Assembly: GCA_036583965.1 (NCBI GenBank)
Contig: JAZBQD010000015.1
Coordinates: 84,393,309 to 84,457,308, forward strand
DNA length: 64,000 nucleotides
Source: Prunella strophiata
Taxonomy: Eukaryota > Chordata > Aves > Passeriformes > Prunellidae
Direction: 5' to 3'
Numbering within the stretch: the stretch's first letter is position 1; the number at the start of each line of letters is the position of its first letter. Below, in pieces: positions 36,708 to 50,700 of the stretch. A program made the translations under genes and the position numbers. The notes beneath the pieces are model-generated. The model searched no databases. It worked only from the letters and a program-made list of their open reading frames with translations, and was not told the DNA's origin.

Positions 36708-39700
36708 CTGCATTGGCAATCTGTCTGCTCCTGTAGACCAAAAATATTTGTAGAAGCTGCATTTAGCTGGGGAAAGGTGGGGAAAATATTGTTTGTTTTC
36801 TCCTGGCAAAAAAAAAAAAAAATGTGTGAAGTTTATCTCCAGAGGTTTGAGACAAAGGAAAATTGGTATAGCTTTTCTAGGTTGGTCCTTGAGATGTCCT
36901 TTTAAGAGGAGGGGATGTTCTAAAATCCATTAATACTCCTGGCAGCTGAAAACGTAATAAAAAGGATGTAGTGATTTTTAATTGAACTAAATGCATTGTC
37001 CTACACACAAGATGTTATTTGAACTTGTAGAAGCTGGGGCAATAAACAATGCCACATTAATAAACTTATGGTGCAACTACTCTTTGCTAGGTGCATCACC
37101 ACAGTCTCAAGTGACAGTTAAATTCTCTGAAGACCTTGCAGTAGAATAGAAATATAAATTACCTACTGACAGTATGCCATCCTCTAAAAAAGTCCAGAAA
37201 ACTGGCTCTTAGTGGCTTACAGTTGTATTTATATGTATTGACAGTGCATCTTTGGAAGTTTTTGAAGCCAAGGATACTTGAGCCATCTTTATGAGGAAAA
37301 AGGCAAGAAGGATATGAGTGGTAAATTGAGATATAACAAACTGGCTATAATAAAGCCTGTCCAAACTAGCCTTTCCATATCTCTGTATTTCACCTTAGGC
37401 TTTGCTTCTGGCATTCAACATCACTAAGAAATAGTCTTTGGTCACATTAATCTTTGAAACCTTTTATTTGTTAGGGCAAGTTGAGGAATAGGAAAGAAAT
37501 CTTCAAAAGCTTGGGTAAGAGCAGTACTGTAGGAGTTTGTGTTAAATCTATTGCCTTTGATTCTTAATTTATCCGTGAGCTTTTCCTTTAATAGAGAAAA
37601 TTTCTACAGAGGAGGTTTTCTGTGACAGCAGTACTTAGCTGGGCTGGAGGCTCAGGCTACAGGGGACAAGAGGAATTCAAGATAGAAAGTACTGGGGGAT
37701 TTTGGTAATTTTTGTAGCATAGAGATACCTTTTCTTCTAATTTACCAAAGTTACCTGTCTTAATTGGAATTTTTGCACAGTATACTATTAAACATGTGCT
37801 ATTTTAAGCATGATTTAAAACTATTCATCAAAGTGGGGAAAAAATGAGCTGAAAATGTGGATTTATAATATCAGCATACAGGCCACGCATTCTCTAAGAG
37901 GTAAAGGAATATGTGCTTTCAAGAGCAGGCAGCAGTGAAAATATTAGATGAGGATTAAAATATATCTTTCTGCTCTTCTGTTATGTTGCCTGAATAAGTT
38001 CATATCCTTTTGAGGCAATGTGTTGTAATTCCAGTAAATACTGTGTAATCTTTGGGTAGTGTCTTAGTGGTTTCTTTCTCCTAAAACCTGTTGATACTCT
38101 TAATGAAAAGAGAGAAGGGACAGGGACTTTCTTCTCGTGCTAAAAGATCCCTCATGCCATCTTGGAATAGGACCAAGGTGATTCCTGCCCTGAGGGTTTC
38201 AGGCACATTTCAGCTGGAGGCTCCAGTGGCATAGCCAGTTCTGCTGGTTGAAAAGGTCCCTGACCTCAGCTGTTTGTTTTCTTTCCATGACAGGTTTTTC
38301 CTTTCCTTCAGGCTGGTCCCTGACCTGCCTGGGAGGCAGTAGGTAAACATTCTGTTAATGGGGCTAGGCTAGCGGAGCTTAGTTAATGGCCAGTCACCCC
38401 CAAAAGCTGTGCTGGCAGACCCAGGGGGAAAAGCAGGAGGTGCTTTTCCTGTGCTTGAGGCACCTGTGGGGGAGAGGCAGGGATGAGTGACTGAGGAGCA
38501 GTGACCTCCTGCCCCAGCCACAGAGCAGAAGGGACACTCAGGCACAGAGCCTGAGGCTCCCTGCCCAGCAGCTCACAGTGGGGAGGTGAAGGCTGGTGAA
38601 TGAGTGGGTATGGGCTGCTTTGGCACTTCTAGGGGCAGGGTGGTAGCTGAGGAGGATCTGGGCACAGGCTGGGTTGCATGAGGTGGGAATGGCCCCTGCA
38701 CCCCTGGGGAGCTTGCTGTCACTTTTGAGGCTGAGGGTTTGTATTCATGAGCTTAAATCTTCTCAATTTTTTTTTTTTTTTTTTTTTAAGGTTATTGTAT
38801 GATTGTCCTGACCTTTCCTCTCTGTGCTGGCACATAATAGTATGACATGACAGACTGCCTGCAGCCAGCCTGGTTTCTAGAATTACTTGCTAGAGCTTCT
38901 GCCAGTGGTTTATCCCTCTGCACATCAGTAAATGTTGTGCTTTTCCATCCAAAGGCATCCTGGAGTCTTTGCAGTCATGCATTGACCTTCATTTTTGAGG
39001 AGGGGGATTTAAAAGTAGTGGCTGTAGTGTCAGTATTTGTAATAACAGTTAGTCTGTCATTTAAGAAAGCTTCCACACTTGTATGTACAGCTTTTGTGCA
39101 TCTCCACTACCATGCCCTGCTCTTCAGAACTGGCCTGTGACTTTGTTTCTCTGTCCTTGAGGTTTTTTTCCTCTCCTTTTTTTTTCTGATGGCAGTTGTT
39201 CCTGATTTTCCTGTGCCAGAAAGTTGGGAAGAATCATCTTCTGCAGCACTATACTGCTTGTCTGCTCTTTCCAATCCTGAGTTTTAATGAACAGTTTAGT
39301 TCTTTGCCTTTGTGCTTCTACCTCTGCGGTTTTGCTGCTGTGCTGGATCTTTCCCTAGGTGAGCAAGGGAGTACTTGGCAGAAAGACAGGAGTTCTGTCT
39401 TTCCTGCCTAAATAATTCCCTTTGACTGCATTTATCCAGCCCCCTCTTTCTCATTCTTTCTTTACCCTCCTAAGAAAGCTAAAGAGAAATGTTACATCCC
39501 TAGGCCCCTTTATACTCGTTTGTGTATCTGTATTATAACAGCAGTGCTTAGCACTTGCATAATCTTGCTCCTCTGCATAATCACTGTCATCATTTATGCA
39601 TCTGTTTTGTAACATGAGTGGGTCAGATTCTGAGAGGGAACAGAGCAGTTCTGTCTCTCCACTGCACTTACTGGTTCAGCCAGCACTCGTCATCAGGCTG

Positions 39701-40199
39701 CAGTGTTTGTTGTGTGTAGGGTTTTATGTGTTAAAACACCAGGAGCCAAAGTCTTGAGGACTGCCTTTCATTCCGTTGATTTTTGTGGAGTTGTTTTCAC
39801 ACAAAAGGTTGCCCAGCTTTGGGAAGGGGCAACAGAGTAGGGGTGACACATCTGGGTTCAGGTTGGTTCTCTCTAATCATTTTAGGCAAGGTGAGCAGGT
39901 GGTGTTTATACCCATGGTGAGGAAAGCTGAAATTATCTGAGCCACAGATCATGGGATGCCTCGAGAGCCTGACTGTCCTCTGCTCGCCTCTTCAGACTCC
40001 TACTGCACTGCAGATAAGCCTGAGAGGCTTAAAGGCCCTCTTTCCTAATCTGAGGGTTGATAAACTACTGATAGAGGGAGCATTTCCTCACAGGTTTCTA
40101 TATTAAGGACCCATTTGGATGCTTGCTGCAGCAAGCAGAGATTCTGTGGAGACAGTGTGAGCAATGTGTGTGTTAAGGAGGTCAAAGAGCTGCATCATC

Positions 40200-40520
40200 T
40201 GTAGTCATTACTGCACAGCGCTGTGCGGGGAGCGCGGCACCCTGGAGGAGCAGCTCTGGGTGGAGCTCTCTTCCTCCTCCATCACTCTTTTCTTTTCTCT
40301 GTGTTGACCTAGTTTATTAATGTTAATTTTATTAGAGCATCTGCTTCATTTTTGTGATTATTAAATGCTTTTGGGGCTCCGTAATTTGGTTATTTCAGTG
40401 CCTTTCTTGATGTAATTGAAGCTCGAATGAATGTAGCCTGAAAATATAGTTTGTTTTAACTTGATAAATCTTGTACAGCTAAACCAATTTGTGTTAATAC
40501 TTTTTTTCTTTTTGCAACCT
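40200..40520. promoter_or_regulatory. Candidate regulatory block: CpG patch with 14-bp palindrome, then AT-rich homeodomain-like motifs
   Basis: GCACAGCGCTGTGC (40213-40226) is a perfect palindrome within a short CpG-rich patch (CGGGGAGCGCGGCACC). AT-rich sequence follows with TTTATTAATGTTAATTTTAT and CCGTAATTTGG. This repeats on a small scale the pattern seen at 24.4-26.4 kb. The call is by motif and composition only. Confidence 0.25.
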
Positions 40521-43500
40521 TGTACTTATGTAATTTGTTTAGTGGTGAAATTTTTTTTCCTTGTTTTTTTACCCAGAGTGCCTGAAACTGTGGTGTATCT
40601 CTCTAATATGTCTCTTTCTGTCTGAAAGTTTTAAACAATTTATGTTTAGGCTCTTATGTGCTGTATCCCATCTCTGCCATAGGAAGCTAACAGTCTTATT
40701 GGACTGACCCCATCCATTCATTTGCATCAGCACCTCCTGCTGTGCTAGCTTCTCATATAGTGTCTTGTGTCTCTGTCCTTTCCCATTACAGCTTGTTCTT
40801 TTCATCTCAGGTGCTGTGATCATTTCCTCATTCCCTGTCTGTGCCACAACTTTCATAGCCTTTTCTACTGCATTTCTTTTTCTCCTCATCTTTCACTGCT
40901 TCTGTGAAACAGAATTGTTTTCCTATGGTACTGGGGGAGGTTTCTAGGGGCAGAAAGGAAAGCTTCAGATGCACCTCTCCATAAAAACAAATGATTGGAA
41001 CTCCTGATGCTCCTCCTGCGTGGCTCACCTTGGTGCTTTGCTCAGCTTGCTTGCTCTGAGAAGCATAGCAAGCTCTTTCTCTTTGGCTTATATGAGTCAC
41101 ACGTGCTCTCTAAGTGGACAGGGAAGCAAGAAGACTAATGGCTTACCTCCTTTGAGGTGCTGGCAGTGTGCAGGCAGTGCCTGTGTCTTCTCAAGAACAT
41201 AGCTTTGGCATCTGCCTTTTCTGAGCGGGAGGGAAATGAAATGGAGATTGGTGAGTGCTTCCCCAAGGAGGTCCAAGGGTCCCCCCACCACCCAGGAGTC
41301 ACAGTGGATTAATACCTCTTGGTGTACCTCTGAAAGTGATGCTGGCTCACCATGAGGCAGCTAAAGAAGTTCTTTCAATCCTTGAGAAAAGTCTTGCTGT
41401 AGATTTAGTCTTAAAAATGTAATGGCTCATTTTCCTCTGCCTGTCATTGTTTCAGCATCTCTAGTAATGGCTTTGCAGTAGTTTAACTGTCTTGTTTGGG
41501 ATATATACCTCTTGGAATAATTATAATGCAGTTAGAAAGGATTTAAATCACAGGTCAACTGAGTGCCTATTTTGATATCTTCAATACTAGCTTTCAGAGT
41601 TTTATAGACCTATGACTTGGTGGAATAATGTAGATAACTCTAAAATATGCTGTAGACTTTCTTCCACTGGGAAACTGAGAAAACCTTACTTCTGGCTGGA
41701 CAAGGATAGGCAGTAGGAGTGAAGGACTTGAAGGACTGTCAAGCATGTTCTGATGCCCTGGAGGATTTCCAATACTACTTTGGAACCAGTGCAGTGTGTC
41801 TGTGCAAGGCACAAAGCTGTAGTGTCCAGTCACCTGTGCTGTGGCATTTGTCTTTTTCATTGTCTGTATAATCAAACTTGATGGTGTTTGTTTTCCTCAG
41901 TGTGAATTCAAGCACTAGAGGAATAACAGTTATGGTGCAAAAAGGACTTGTAATCCTGCCAGAGATTTTCTGCAATTAAAAATGAAATTGGTAATATCAA
42001 CACCTTTCCTGTTTGTTGTACTGATTCCTCTCAGTTTTCTGATAAATATCAGGGTTTTGACAAATAAGGAGCCAGGGGAGTCAGTGGTTCAGGGGATTAA
42101 TAATTCAGTTCAGAGCCTTTCACCCTTGGGTTGCCAGTCTGCATGTGGCCCAGGTAGGTAGTGACCAAAAATAACTGTATAGGTGCTGTTTAGTGACCTG
42201 TGTGAAATGCATTCATATTTGCAGGCTGGGCATATCACCAGTCCCCTGGGAGCAATTGATACCCCTGGCAGTGATTGATACCCCTTGTGTTTTCCTCAGG
42301 GTGGCCAAAATTAACTCAGGCTTTTTCTTGCCCCAAAACCAGAGGGATGCTGGAGGCTGTCCTCATGCCTATCTCAGATGTATGGACTCTGCAATATGCA
42401 GGGAGTCCTGGCAAAGGGAGTTTGTCAGCTGAGTACCTTTTGTTTATAATATTGGTACATATAAAATATGTTCAGAAACAATCTGTGATGCAGAACAATT
42501 AGAAAACATGCCACATCCAGCTTCACCAGGTAGGAAACTTTCATAATGACCTTACTTACTTTGGTAATATGCTCTAAAATTTCATGGAAAAAATTCAGAA
42601 ATACTCTAAGCTAGTATTAAACTAGTATAATGTACAGGTGGGTAGGGTATACAAATGTCTAATGCTCAAACATTTTAAAGTTTCTTGGATTGATATTTTT
42701 CATTTTAAGATACAGCTACTGAAATGCCAGTTTGAATGAACTTATGTTAGTTCTCTCTTGAAATACTTTCCAAAAGTCTTTGTGAAATTAAGTGATTGCA
42801 TTTCCAGGAGAAAGATTTTTCTTTTTCAGTTTAAGAGCAAGTACTTGGCATACATGCTTCTAAGCATTCCTTACATGGTATGTGTGCTGTGTTGCACCTA
42901 GGAAGCAAGTAGGGGAAAATGCTATTTCTGGTTACCCCAAGAAAGGAATTCTTTCCCATGAATAAAGCAGTTTATGTGGTGGTTTCTGTGCAGGGTTTCT
43001 CTCTGTGGCAGAGATATTTTAGACAGTTGGCAGAGGTGATAGTGTGTTTACAGTAAAATGGATCCTTCAGTCTGGGCTGGTGAAGTAGAGGGTGGTAGTG
43101 TCTTACAGAGATGCTACTTGTACTTTCACCTTTTGCCACGAGATTTGTAAAACAGTAAGAGCAAGTCACATGAGAAAGTGGGAGACTTAATCCAGCCATG
43201 TTACGAACATCAGCATTTCCAAGAGAGGTGGATGTTTTCCTTGGCAAGAATGGAACACTTAAATTCTAGTGGAGAGGGACAGACTTGCTATTTTGTAGAG
43301 CTTGAACTTCCTATATGTCCCATGTCAGTTATATTTAGTATTTGTGGGTTTGTGCAGAGGGAAAACCAGACAGAAACAGCTACTCTGGGTTGTAAATTTG
43401 CAAAGATAACAGTTAGGTTGCACTTGTTGCAGTGCCCAAGTAGATTTTGAATCCTAACAAATGGGATTGGAATTTTCCTGTGTAAGTAGAAAGATGAGAG

Positions 43501-45049
43501 AAGATATCTCCTAATTATCTCCCTAAAATAAAAGTTAAAAATGTTTGAATGATGTGGGTTTTTTTCTTCATAATGTTAATATGCCATATTGCAGTGTAAT
43601 TCCACTTCTGCCAGTTAAAAACTTATTAAGCTGCTATCATAGTAAATAGGTTATTAACTTTGAAAATTAATGTCACCAGCATCATTGAAAATTCTTTCAA
43701 TTCCCCTAATATCTCTTAAATGCTCAGTATAATATACCAATCTGTCTCAGGGATCTGAGAAATTATATGTCCTTAAAAAAATTCAGAAAACTCTTTTTTG
43801 TCACTACATTTTGCATTTCCCAAGAATAGAGAATTTGAGTATTTGAATGGAGTATTTAGAAATCTGTCCACCCAATAATTTGTTTGACATTGCTTCATTT
43901 GGAATCAAATTGCTTTTCTTATTTGTTTCCCCATATCCTGCTGAAGTTGACTCCAATTTAGAAATAATATGCCCAATTACTGCAGCCTCATTTTCAAAAA
44001 GCAAATTTGCTATTTTTCTGGTATTTTTAATAGGGTTGTAAGAAGTTAAAAGTACTGTCAGAGTAGGATCTAGAAATTCTTGTGTTCTTGATGAAGAAGA
44101 TAGTCATACTTAGTAACAGAGGGATCAAAGATGATTTTGGATGCAGCTATTTAATTTGCATGTTTGAAAATCAAGAGTAGTTCTCCTGAAATTTATGGAT
44201 TTTAATCCTCAGCAGAAGCAGTTCCAAATCAACAAGCTGAATGTAAATCATTGAATGCTTAGCTTTTTAATTTGACTTGTTTTTGAAATGTGTATTTTAG
44301 AATTTTTTCTACCTTTCCAGGCAGACAAATCATCAAAGCTATAGAAACAAGCAAAGAGGTTGTTTGTATAATCCTTTCAGATCTTTTAACTCTCTCTAAG
44401 TAAAAGTTTCGTTTGTTTTTGTCTCGGATTGCTGATTGTGGCTGTGTTTTGGCAGTGTTGAAACTTTTAAACAGAATATGTCAGTGGCACGGGACAAATG
44501 CAAAATGGCAAAAGAATAAAGTAGAAGGTAATGCTGCAAAAATTACATTTTCTTTGTACTATACTGACCTTTTTTGAAATGCACCCTCTTTAAAGGACAC
44601 ACAGTACTTTGATTTGCCACTCACCTAAGTGATGGCATCTTCAATATCCTCTTGTCCCCTCACAACTTACCCAGTAATTTTTAGCTTATACATAAGAGTT
44701 AGGCTAACTTTCACAAGAGTGAAAATCATTATTCATGAAATAGCACAAAAACCATAGCAGTGTTATGGGTGAAGAGTCAGAAAGTCTGTGGTTTTTTAAT
44801 GTGATTTTAGGTCATTTAGGGCAAGTTGTCCTGAGGTGTTTGAGTGTCGTGATGCTCTGTGTCTAATGGGAGCTGGTTCCCTGGTGCTGCAGGAGCTGTT
44901 TTGCTCCTTAAAGGGAGGGAAATTTGCTTCCTAGGCACTTCTAAAAAGTGAAGGATGACGAAGCACCAGAGATAAATGGCCCTTGGTGGACTGTCAAGTA
45001 GCACATAGAGGGCCTCACCACCCTTATGGAGCACGTGTTATATCACTTT

Positions 45050-45115
45050 ATGACTCAGTTCTTTGTCTGAAAAATGGGATTAAGAATGCTTCTTTCCTCT
45101 CATCTATGTAGGCTG
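45050..45115 (+). repeat. Possible MIR-type SINE relic
   Basis: ACTCAGTTCTTTGTCTGAAA followed by AATGGGATTAAGAATGCTTC resembles the MIR-class sequence CTCAGTTTCCTCATCTGTAA plus AATGGGGATAATAAT. Only about 60 nt align convincingly by eye. Confidence 0.45.
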
Positions 45116-47644
45116 TAACCTCATTGGAGTGCTTAGAGTTTGTTTATGGAGTACTTGGGAAGATGGGTCTGCAGTCCCATATGAGGCATCCCTTTCCACC
45201 AGGCCATTGCAGTAACAAGGACAATCAGAGCTGCCTGCAGTGTCTGGGTTTTCTTGAACAGTTTTTAGCAAAGCATATGGGATATTTGCTTTTTATTTGT
45301 TTTGCTTTTTTGGTCTGAGTGTTGGAGCAGCAGAGAATGCAATGTCTGGACTCACTTGAGAGCCATTTAACATTTTTTAAAAGCTTCCTCAAGCAACTAA
45401 CTTGTGCTGTCTCATATGTGTACTTAAGTCCCTTTTCTTGGGAAAGTACTCTAGTAACAGGCCTTTGGAAAGAGGGAAGAGTCTGTTGTTTCAGCCACTG
45501 CATTGAAGTACTGTCTGTGATGTGATCTGGAGTAGCTTCACAGCTCTTGTGTGTTTCTGTGTTTTGTTCTTTGTACCCCTCTCCATTTGCCAGGTGTGCA
45601 ATTTAGCCAACTTTTCTTTTCAGAACTTCAGTTCAGTGCAGAAAACTGTGGCACTGCTAGTTCCTTATTTCAAAACCTAAAAAGCTGAGTGTGAATTTAA
45701 TACTACATTTCATATAGATTCCCCATTGTTCATTCTCAATATATGTCAATTTTTCAGAATTTGCTCACCACTGCAGCCTGGTACCAAAACCTTTTGTTTT
45801 GAATTTTTAGTATTTGGAGGAAGCTAGTCAGTTCAAGCTTCCTGCCTGGGTCAGACAGCTGCTTCCAGCTCTTTTTGCCTCTCTAGAAGCATTGTAAGTT
45901 GTAGTTAAAGACATCATAGATGATGCCAATTAAAAAAACATGCTTGAAAATGTTAGGCGTGGGTTAGTTTTCTTTGGTTCTGCTTCTAAGCCATATCTTC
46001 AGCCTGTGACAAGAGTTAAACATCACTTTTTAAACCTCTGAAAGCTGTAGATTCTTGTGTCAGAATCTGGGAGATAAAAACCAAGTCATCTAAATATGGA
46101 AAGTCTCGGTTGAAACTAAGTGAGCTGGCAGCATGGAAAGACATTTTTTAAATTTTATTTTTTCTGGCTTAGAAATTTGAAACAACTTAATCCTTACCCT
46201 CCTGAAGTGTTTCTAGATCTGGAATCTGTTCATCCTATACCCTGTACTTCTTAAAAGCAAAACTCAAGCCCCAAAATAAAAGCTGTGAAGGAATAAAACC
46301 AGAGGTGTATACATGAAACTGCCTGTACATGCTTCAAGATGTGTTTTAACATGAGTCCTGCATTCAAAATTGTCATACTGGGCTGTGGTTATAGTAATAA
46401 AAGGAGAACAAATATATTGTTTAGGAGGATTTAACAAGCAGGCTTCTTCTAGCTTCCTGGGACAAAGGTGGTGACAAGTGAAATAGAGTTTAGGACTGAC
46501 CCTATGCTCTTCACTCCCATTTTTGTGATTATATGGGATTTCACTCCCGTTACACAACTCCAGAGTGTAATAATGAGACAGTGTAGTAGGTGCAAGTTTC
46601 AGTTTTCCAGATGGTATGTTTCATAAAGCATTACCACAGGCAAAAGAAGTAACTTTTGTACTGCCAAAGAACTGGAGTTGCAAAGGAACCCCCCTAGTGA
46701 AGAGAGCCCACATACAGTATTTATAAATCATAACTAAATTCAGGAAATTATGAAAAGGGAAACTGGATTGTAATGGCCATGCCTAATTTTTAAAAGGTTT
46801 GAGTTAATAAAATAATCAGAACATGTAAAGCAAACTGTCCCAGAAGCTCTTCCTGAATGTGAATCACAGAGTGATACAACTCAGTGTTTCCTAGTTGCTC
46901 TTCAGTCAGCTTCTTGAGAAATGGTAAATGAGCAGAAAAGAATGCTTTAGGAATTAGCACTTCAGGGTCTCTTTTCATTCATCAAAGAGATGCATTTTCA
47001 AGCTTGGTATAGTTTAACACATGCTGCCATCAGCAAAATCATTGCTTTAAGAGGTTTCCAAAGTTAGTAGGGAATTAAGAGAGGCACGATCAGAAACTCT
47101 GAAGACAATCATAAAAGACGTCAAAGATTTCCTTTGATCTCCTGTCTGTTTTCCATAGGTCCTTCAGTAAAGGTATGCATTGTTGACTATTACCAGAACA
47201 AGGCATAGTTTTCTGAAGTAGTGTTCCATCAGTAAGAAAACTTGCCAGAACAAACCATCAGCTTTAGGAGTATGGGAGAAATCCTGTTCTGACACCAAAA
47301 AATGAAGTAGAGTTGTCAGCCAGAATTGAGTTTATTGCTTCACTTATTTACAGTTCTGCTTCTTCCTTTTCCAGTGTTTCCATGTTTATCTAACAAGAAT
47401 AGATTGTTCTCTTTATTAATCCTTGTATTTTTATCTCTCCTGATTACTGCATGAGTTAATCAAGTAGCAGTTCCAAACAGCTTATTCTTCCTAGTGAGAT
47501 AGCATGTTTTTGGGACATTTCCTTGGTCCAGCTCAAGTTGTGGTAATTTCATGACTTGGTGGGCTTTGGTCACGCTGCTGGGGGTAATTCAGGATGTTAA
47601 TACATTATGCCACATTTATGGAGAAAAAGCTCCACCTTTTTCTT

Positions 47645-47771
47645 TGGACATATTAAAAGCCCAACTGCTTGACATTGTTCTGAGTAACCTGCTCTAAACT
47701 GACCCTGGTTTGAGCAGGAAGGTTTAACCAGACAATCTCCAGAGGTCTCTTCCCACTGTAGCCATTCTGTG
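47645..47771 (+). mobile_element. CR1 LINE, short 3' fragment
   Basis: TGGACATATTAAAAGCCCAA, then GAGTAACCTGCTCTAAACTG, GTTTGAGCAGGAAGGTTTAA, and the end TCCAGAGGTCTCTTCCCACT followed by CCATTCTGTG. This is the CR1 3' terminus in + orientation (consensus-like TCCAGAGGTCCCTTCCAACC, ATTCTGTG). Only about 127 nt remain, with many substitutions. It is the only CR1 copy here in the same direction as FARS2. Confidence 0.85.
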
Positions 47772-50700
47772 AAGGAGGTGGTATCAGGTAATAGAGGATA
47801 CCTAATACTTTTCACTCAGGAATGTCTGAAATAAGAAGGGATCTATCTACAAGTACTCCATGTGATGTGTGTGCTCACAGAGGTGCTCTTTGGGACTTAA
47901 TTGCACTCTGACATTTTTTGCATTCTGAGTCAGATTGCATTCAGTCTTAGTCTCAGACTTGGAAGTGAATTGACTGGAAGATGTTTGACCACCATCCTCA
48001 ATTGTGCAAGATGTATTTCTGGAGATAAGGATGGGGGGATACTAGCAGGAGGAAAGTTGGTAATGTCAGGGAGGGAAAAAACAGGACAAGAAAAATGAGA
48101 GATGACCTACTTCTCTACCATTCCTTGAAGGAAGGACCTTAGTGGAAGGATGGCCCCCACTTTATAGCAACTATTAAGAGTTAAGATTTTAATAGGGATA
48201 AAGGATAGTTGTTCAAAGTAACCAATCACTCCAGCACAGTTTTATTTTTACTTATTTTATAAGTAAAAATGATAGTAATAAATTCAACAAATAGAATAAA
48301 TTATAAGGGTTAGCAGTTCTTTTGCTCCAAAATTATAGTTTCTGGCATCAGGAAGATGCTTTTTTCATTATGTACTGAGGAATACTTAGGCAAACCTGTT
48401 GCAGTACTAGTACATAGCTGTCAGAGGGAGTGCAAACAGATTTGGACCTTCAAATGATAGGTCTCATCATTTCTATCCAGTCAGTAAGTAATTTAAACAC
48501 TGCTTTGTCAGGGCTAGAAATACAGCACTTAGGAAGTTAATTCAGACAGCATGAAAATGCCTTGGATACATTGTTCTGTACTCTTGGTGAGGCAACACAG
48601 TTATGGATATTTGGTGGGAAAGAGAGAAAGACATGTTATATATTGATGCTAGATGGTTAATTCTTTTTTCCCCCTTATCTTCCTATTCCACAGCTTGCCA
48701 TACCTCAGTATTCAGTATTGATAGCTACGTTTGCTTAATTTAAAAAAAAAAAGTTTCTGATTGATTCTGAAATTAATGTTGCTTGTCAGGCAGTTTGCTT
48801 CAGAGATTGTTGATGGATCAGCTATACTGTTTCTCAGTCAATGCCCAAAATTTACAGAGCTGTTTCTTTTGAATGTTTGATTTTATTTTTTTTTTTAATT
48901 CTTGTTATATAATGCTAATTAAGGCTATTTTTAGTAATTATGTTCCAAAAATGGAGCAGACTGCCTGAAGTGGGACAAGAGTATTTGGGAATTTAGAACA
49001 CTTTATAAGTTCAAAGCAAGACCATATCAGGAAAGTCAGGTTGTAACAACAAATTATTGGCCATGCTCTCGGTGCTGAAGAGCAGCTTTGTGGAGTAAAG
49101 CTAAGAGGCAAAATGTATATTTAAAGAATGTGTGCTTTTGTACTTTTTTCTATGAAAAAAAGGCTTTGTATTCTCAACAAAGGCTTTTATTTTGCAGGCT
49201 ACACTCTTCAACAGTCTCTGTTCTCTGCTGCTTGAAGTTTCAGATTATCTTAACAGCTGGTCATCTTTGAAATCTGACATGACTAACCTTTTTCTGTAAA
49301 ATGCTGTAGTACTAACCAATCAGGAAAAAAAAAAGAGGTGCTTTCAAAATTTGACACCATTGATTGACAGTATTGATGTTGTGTGACAGTTTTGTAAGGA
49401 TGGTGGAAAAGCAAAATTGTGTCTTTAATCCTACCAAGATGGCATTTTTCCATTTTTCATGTAAATATTGACCAAAATGTGTATAATAAATTGCAGTCTC
49501 AGAGGGGAAAAAAAAAAAAAAAAGACCTGAGGGGTTCAGAAATATTTCAGTTTTTTGTTTAACCATTTTTTATATACAAAACTTGTGGTGAATGTTCTTA
49601 TTAAATACATCTGTGCTTTCATGTATTCTGCTGAATATGCTCAAATTATTGGATGTATGAATGACCACTGATCCTGGGTACTGTTCAGTTGCTGGTTTTA
49701 TTGCATGGTAATGCTTCAAATCCAGCATAATTGTGAATAGCAGGTTAACAAAAAGACCAAAATGTACTGAACTGTGCAGGCTGGGCACATCAGTTCTAGT
49801 CTCTTATAATGTGCACAGGTGCTGTCAACAGAAGAGCACAGACACTTTCTGTTATACTATTAAGAGCATTTTTAATTAAGGCAAAATGTGTAATTATACT
49901 TTTCAGTGTAGCATAGTTCTTTACAGATGAATCAGAATTTGATATGATGGTTTCCTTAGGTGTTTGCTGAATAATCTGTTCTCCTCTAGTGTTCTTTAGT
50001 CACATTCTTTATTCACGCAGTTTCAGAAGCATAACTGCATGCAGTCAAACATTCACACATGATGCAAGAACACTGCATCATAAGTTTTGCTCACAGATCT
50101 CCCAATGAAATAGAAGAAGGGAGAATCTGATGATTGTTCACCTTTGATGAATTTTTTTCTCCTACAAGTTTATTCTTAAGCAAAACAAAATAGTATCTGA
50201 AACATCAATGTATTTCTTCTGGGATGCTTGGGGGGAACAGATCTCTGAATGTGTGGTCTTGGGGATCTCTTTGCAGGTACAAGACTGCCTGACAGCTGTG
50301 TCCTCTTCTGTGGCCACTGTCCTAAATGGAGCTCAGGGAAAAGAGAGGGTTTATGTCACAGAAGAGTAGAGTAAGTAAGGTGATGCTTATGAGAGTGTAG
50401 CTCTTCTTTACCCATGGTATTTGGTCCCAAGAGTAAAATCAAGGTAGAATCTGACTGCCTTGCTTTACTGTATTCTCTGTGTGACTGTTTTACAGGGTTA
50501 TCCCCCACCTCTCTTCTGGTCTGGATTGATCCATAGCTGGCCCTATCAGAAATGTTTATATTTAGTCACTGTCATCAAATTTTGCACCAGAAGCTGTTTA
50601 AAACATCAGGGATCCTTGAAGCTGTCATGTTTTTGTAGCTGCTTCCCAAATGAGAATCAGGACAGGAAAGACAAACACAACCATACATGCTTCCTTCACT

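Larger units (their letters stand above)
31441..47644. other. Non-coding intronic DNA between CR1 copies
   Basis: A long stretch without a gene I can support. It holds a 15-bp inverted repeat (36664-36707), a mixed CpG/AT block (40200-40520), a poly-T run (about 38767-38787) and a possible MIR relic (45050-45115). Open frames of 60-106 codons on both strands show no recognisable domain. Confidence 0.55.
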
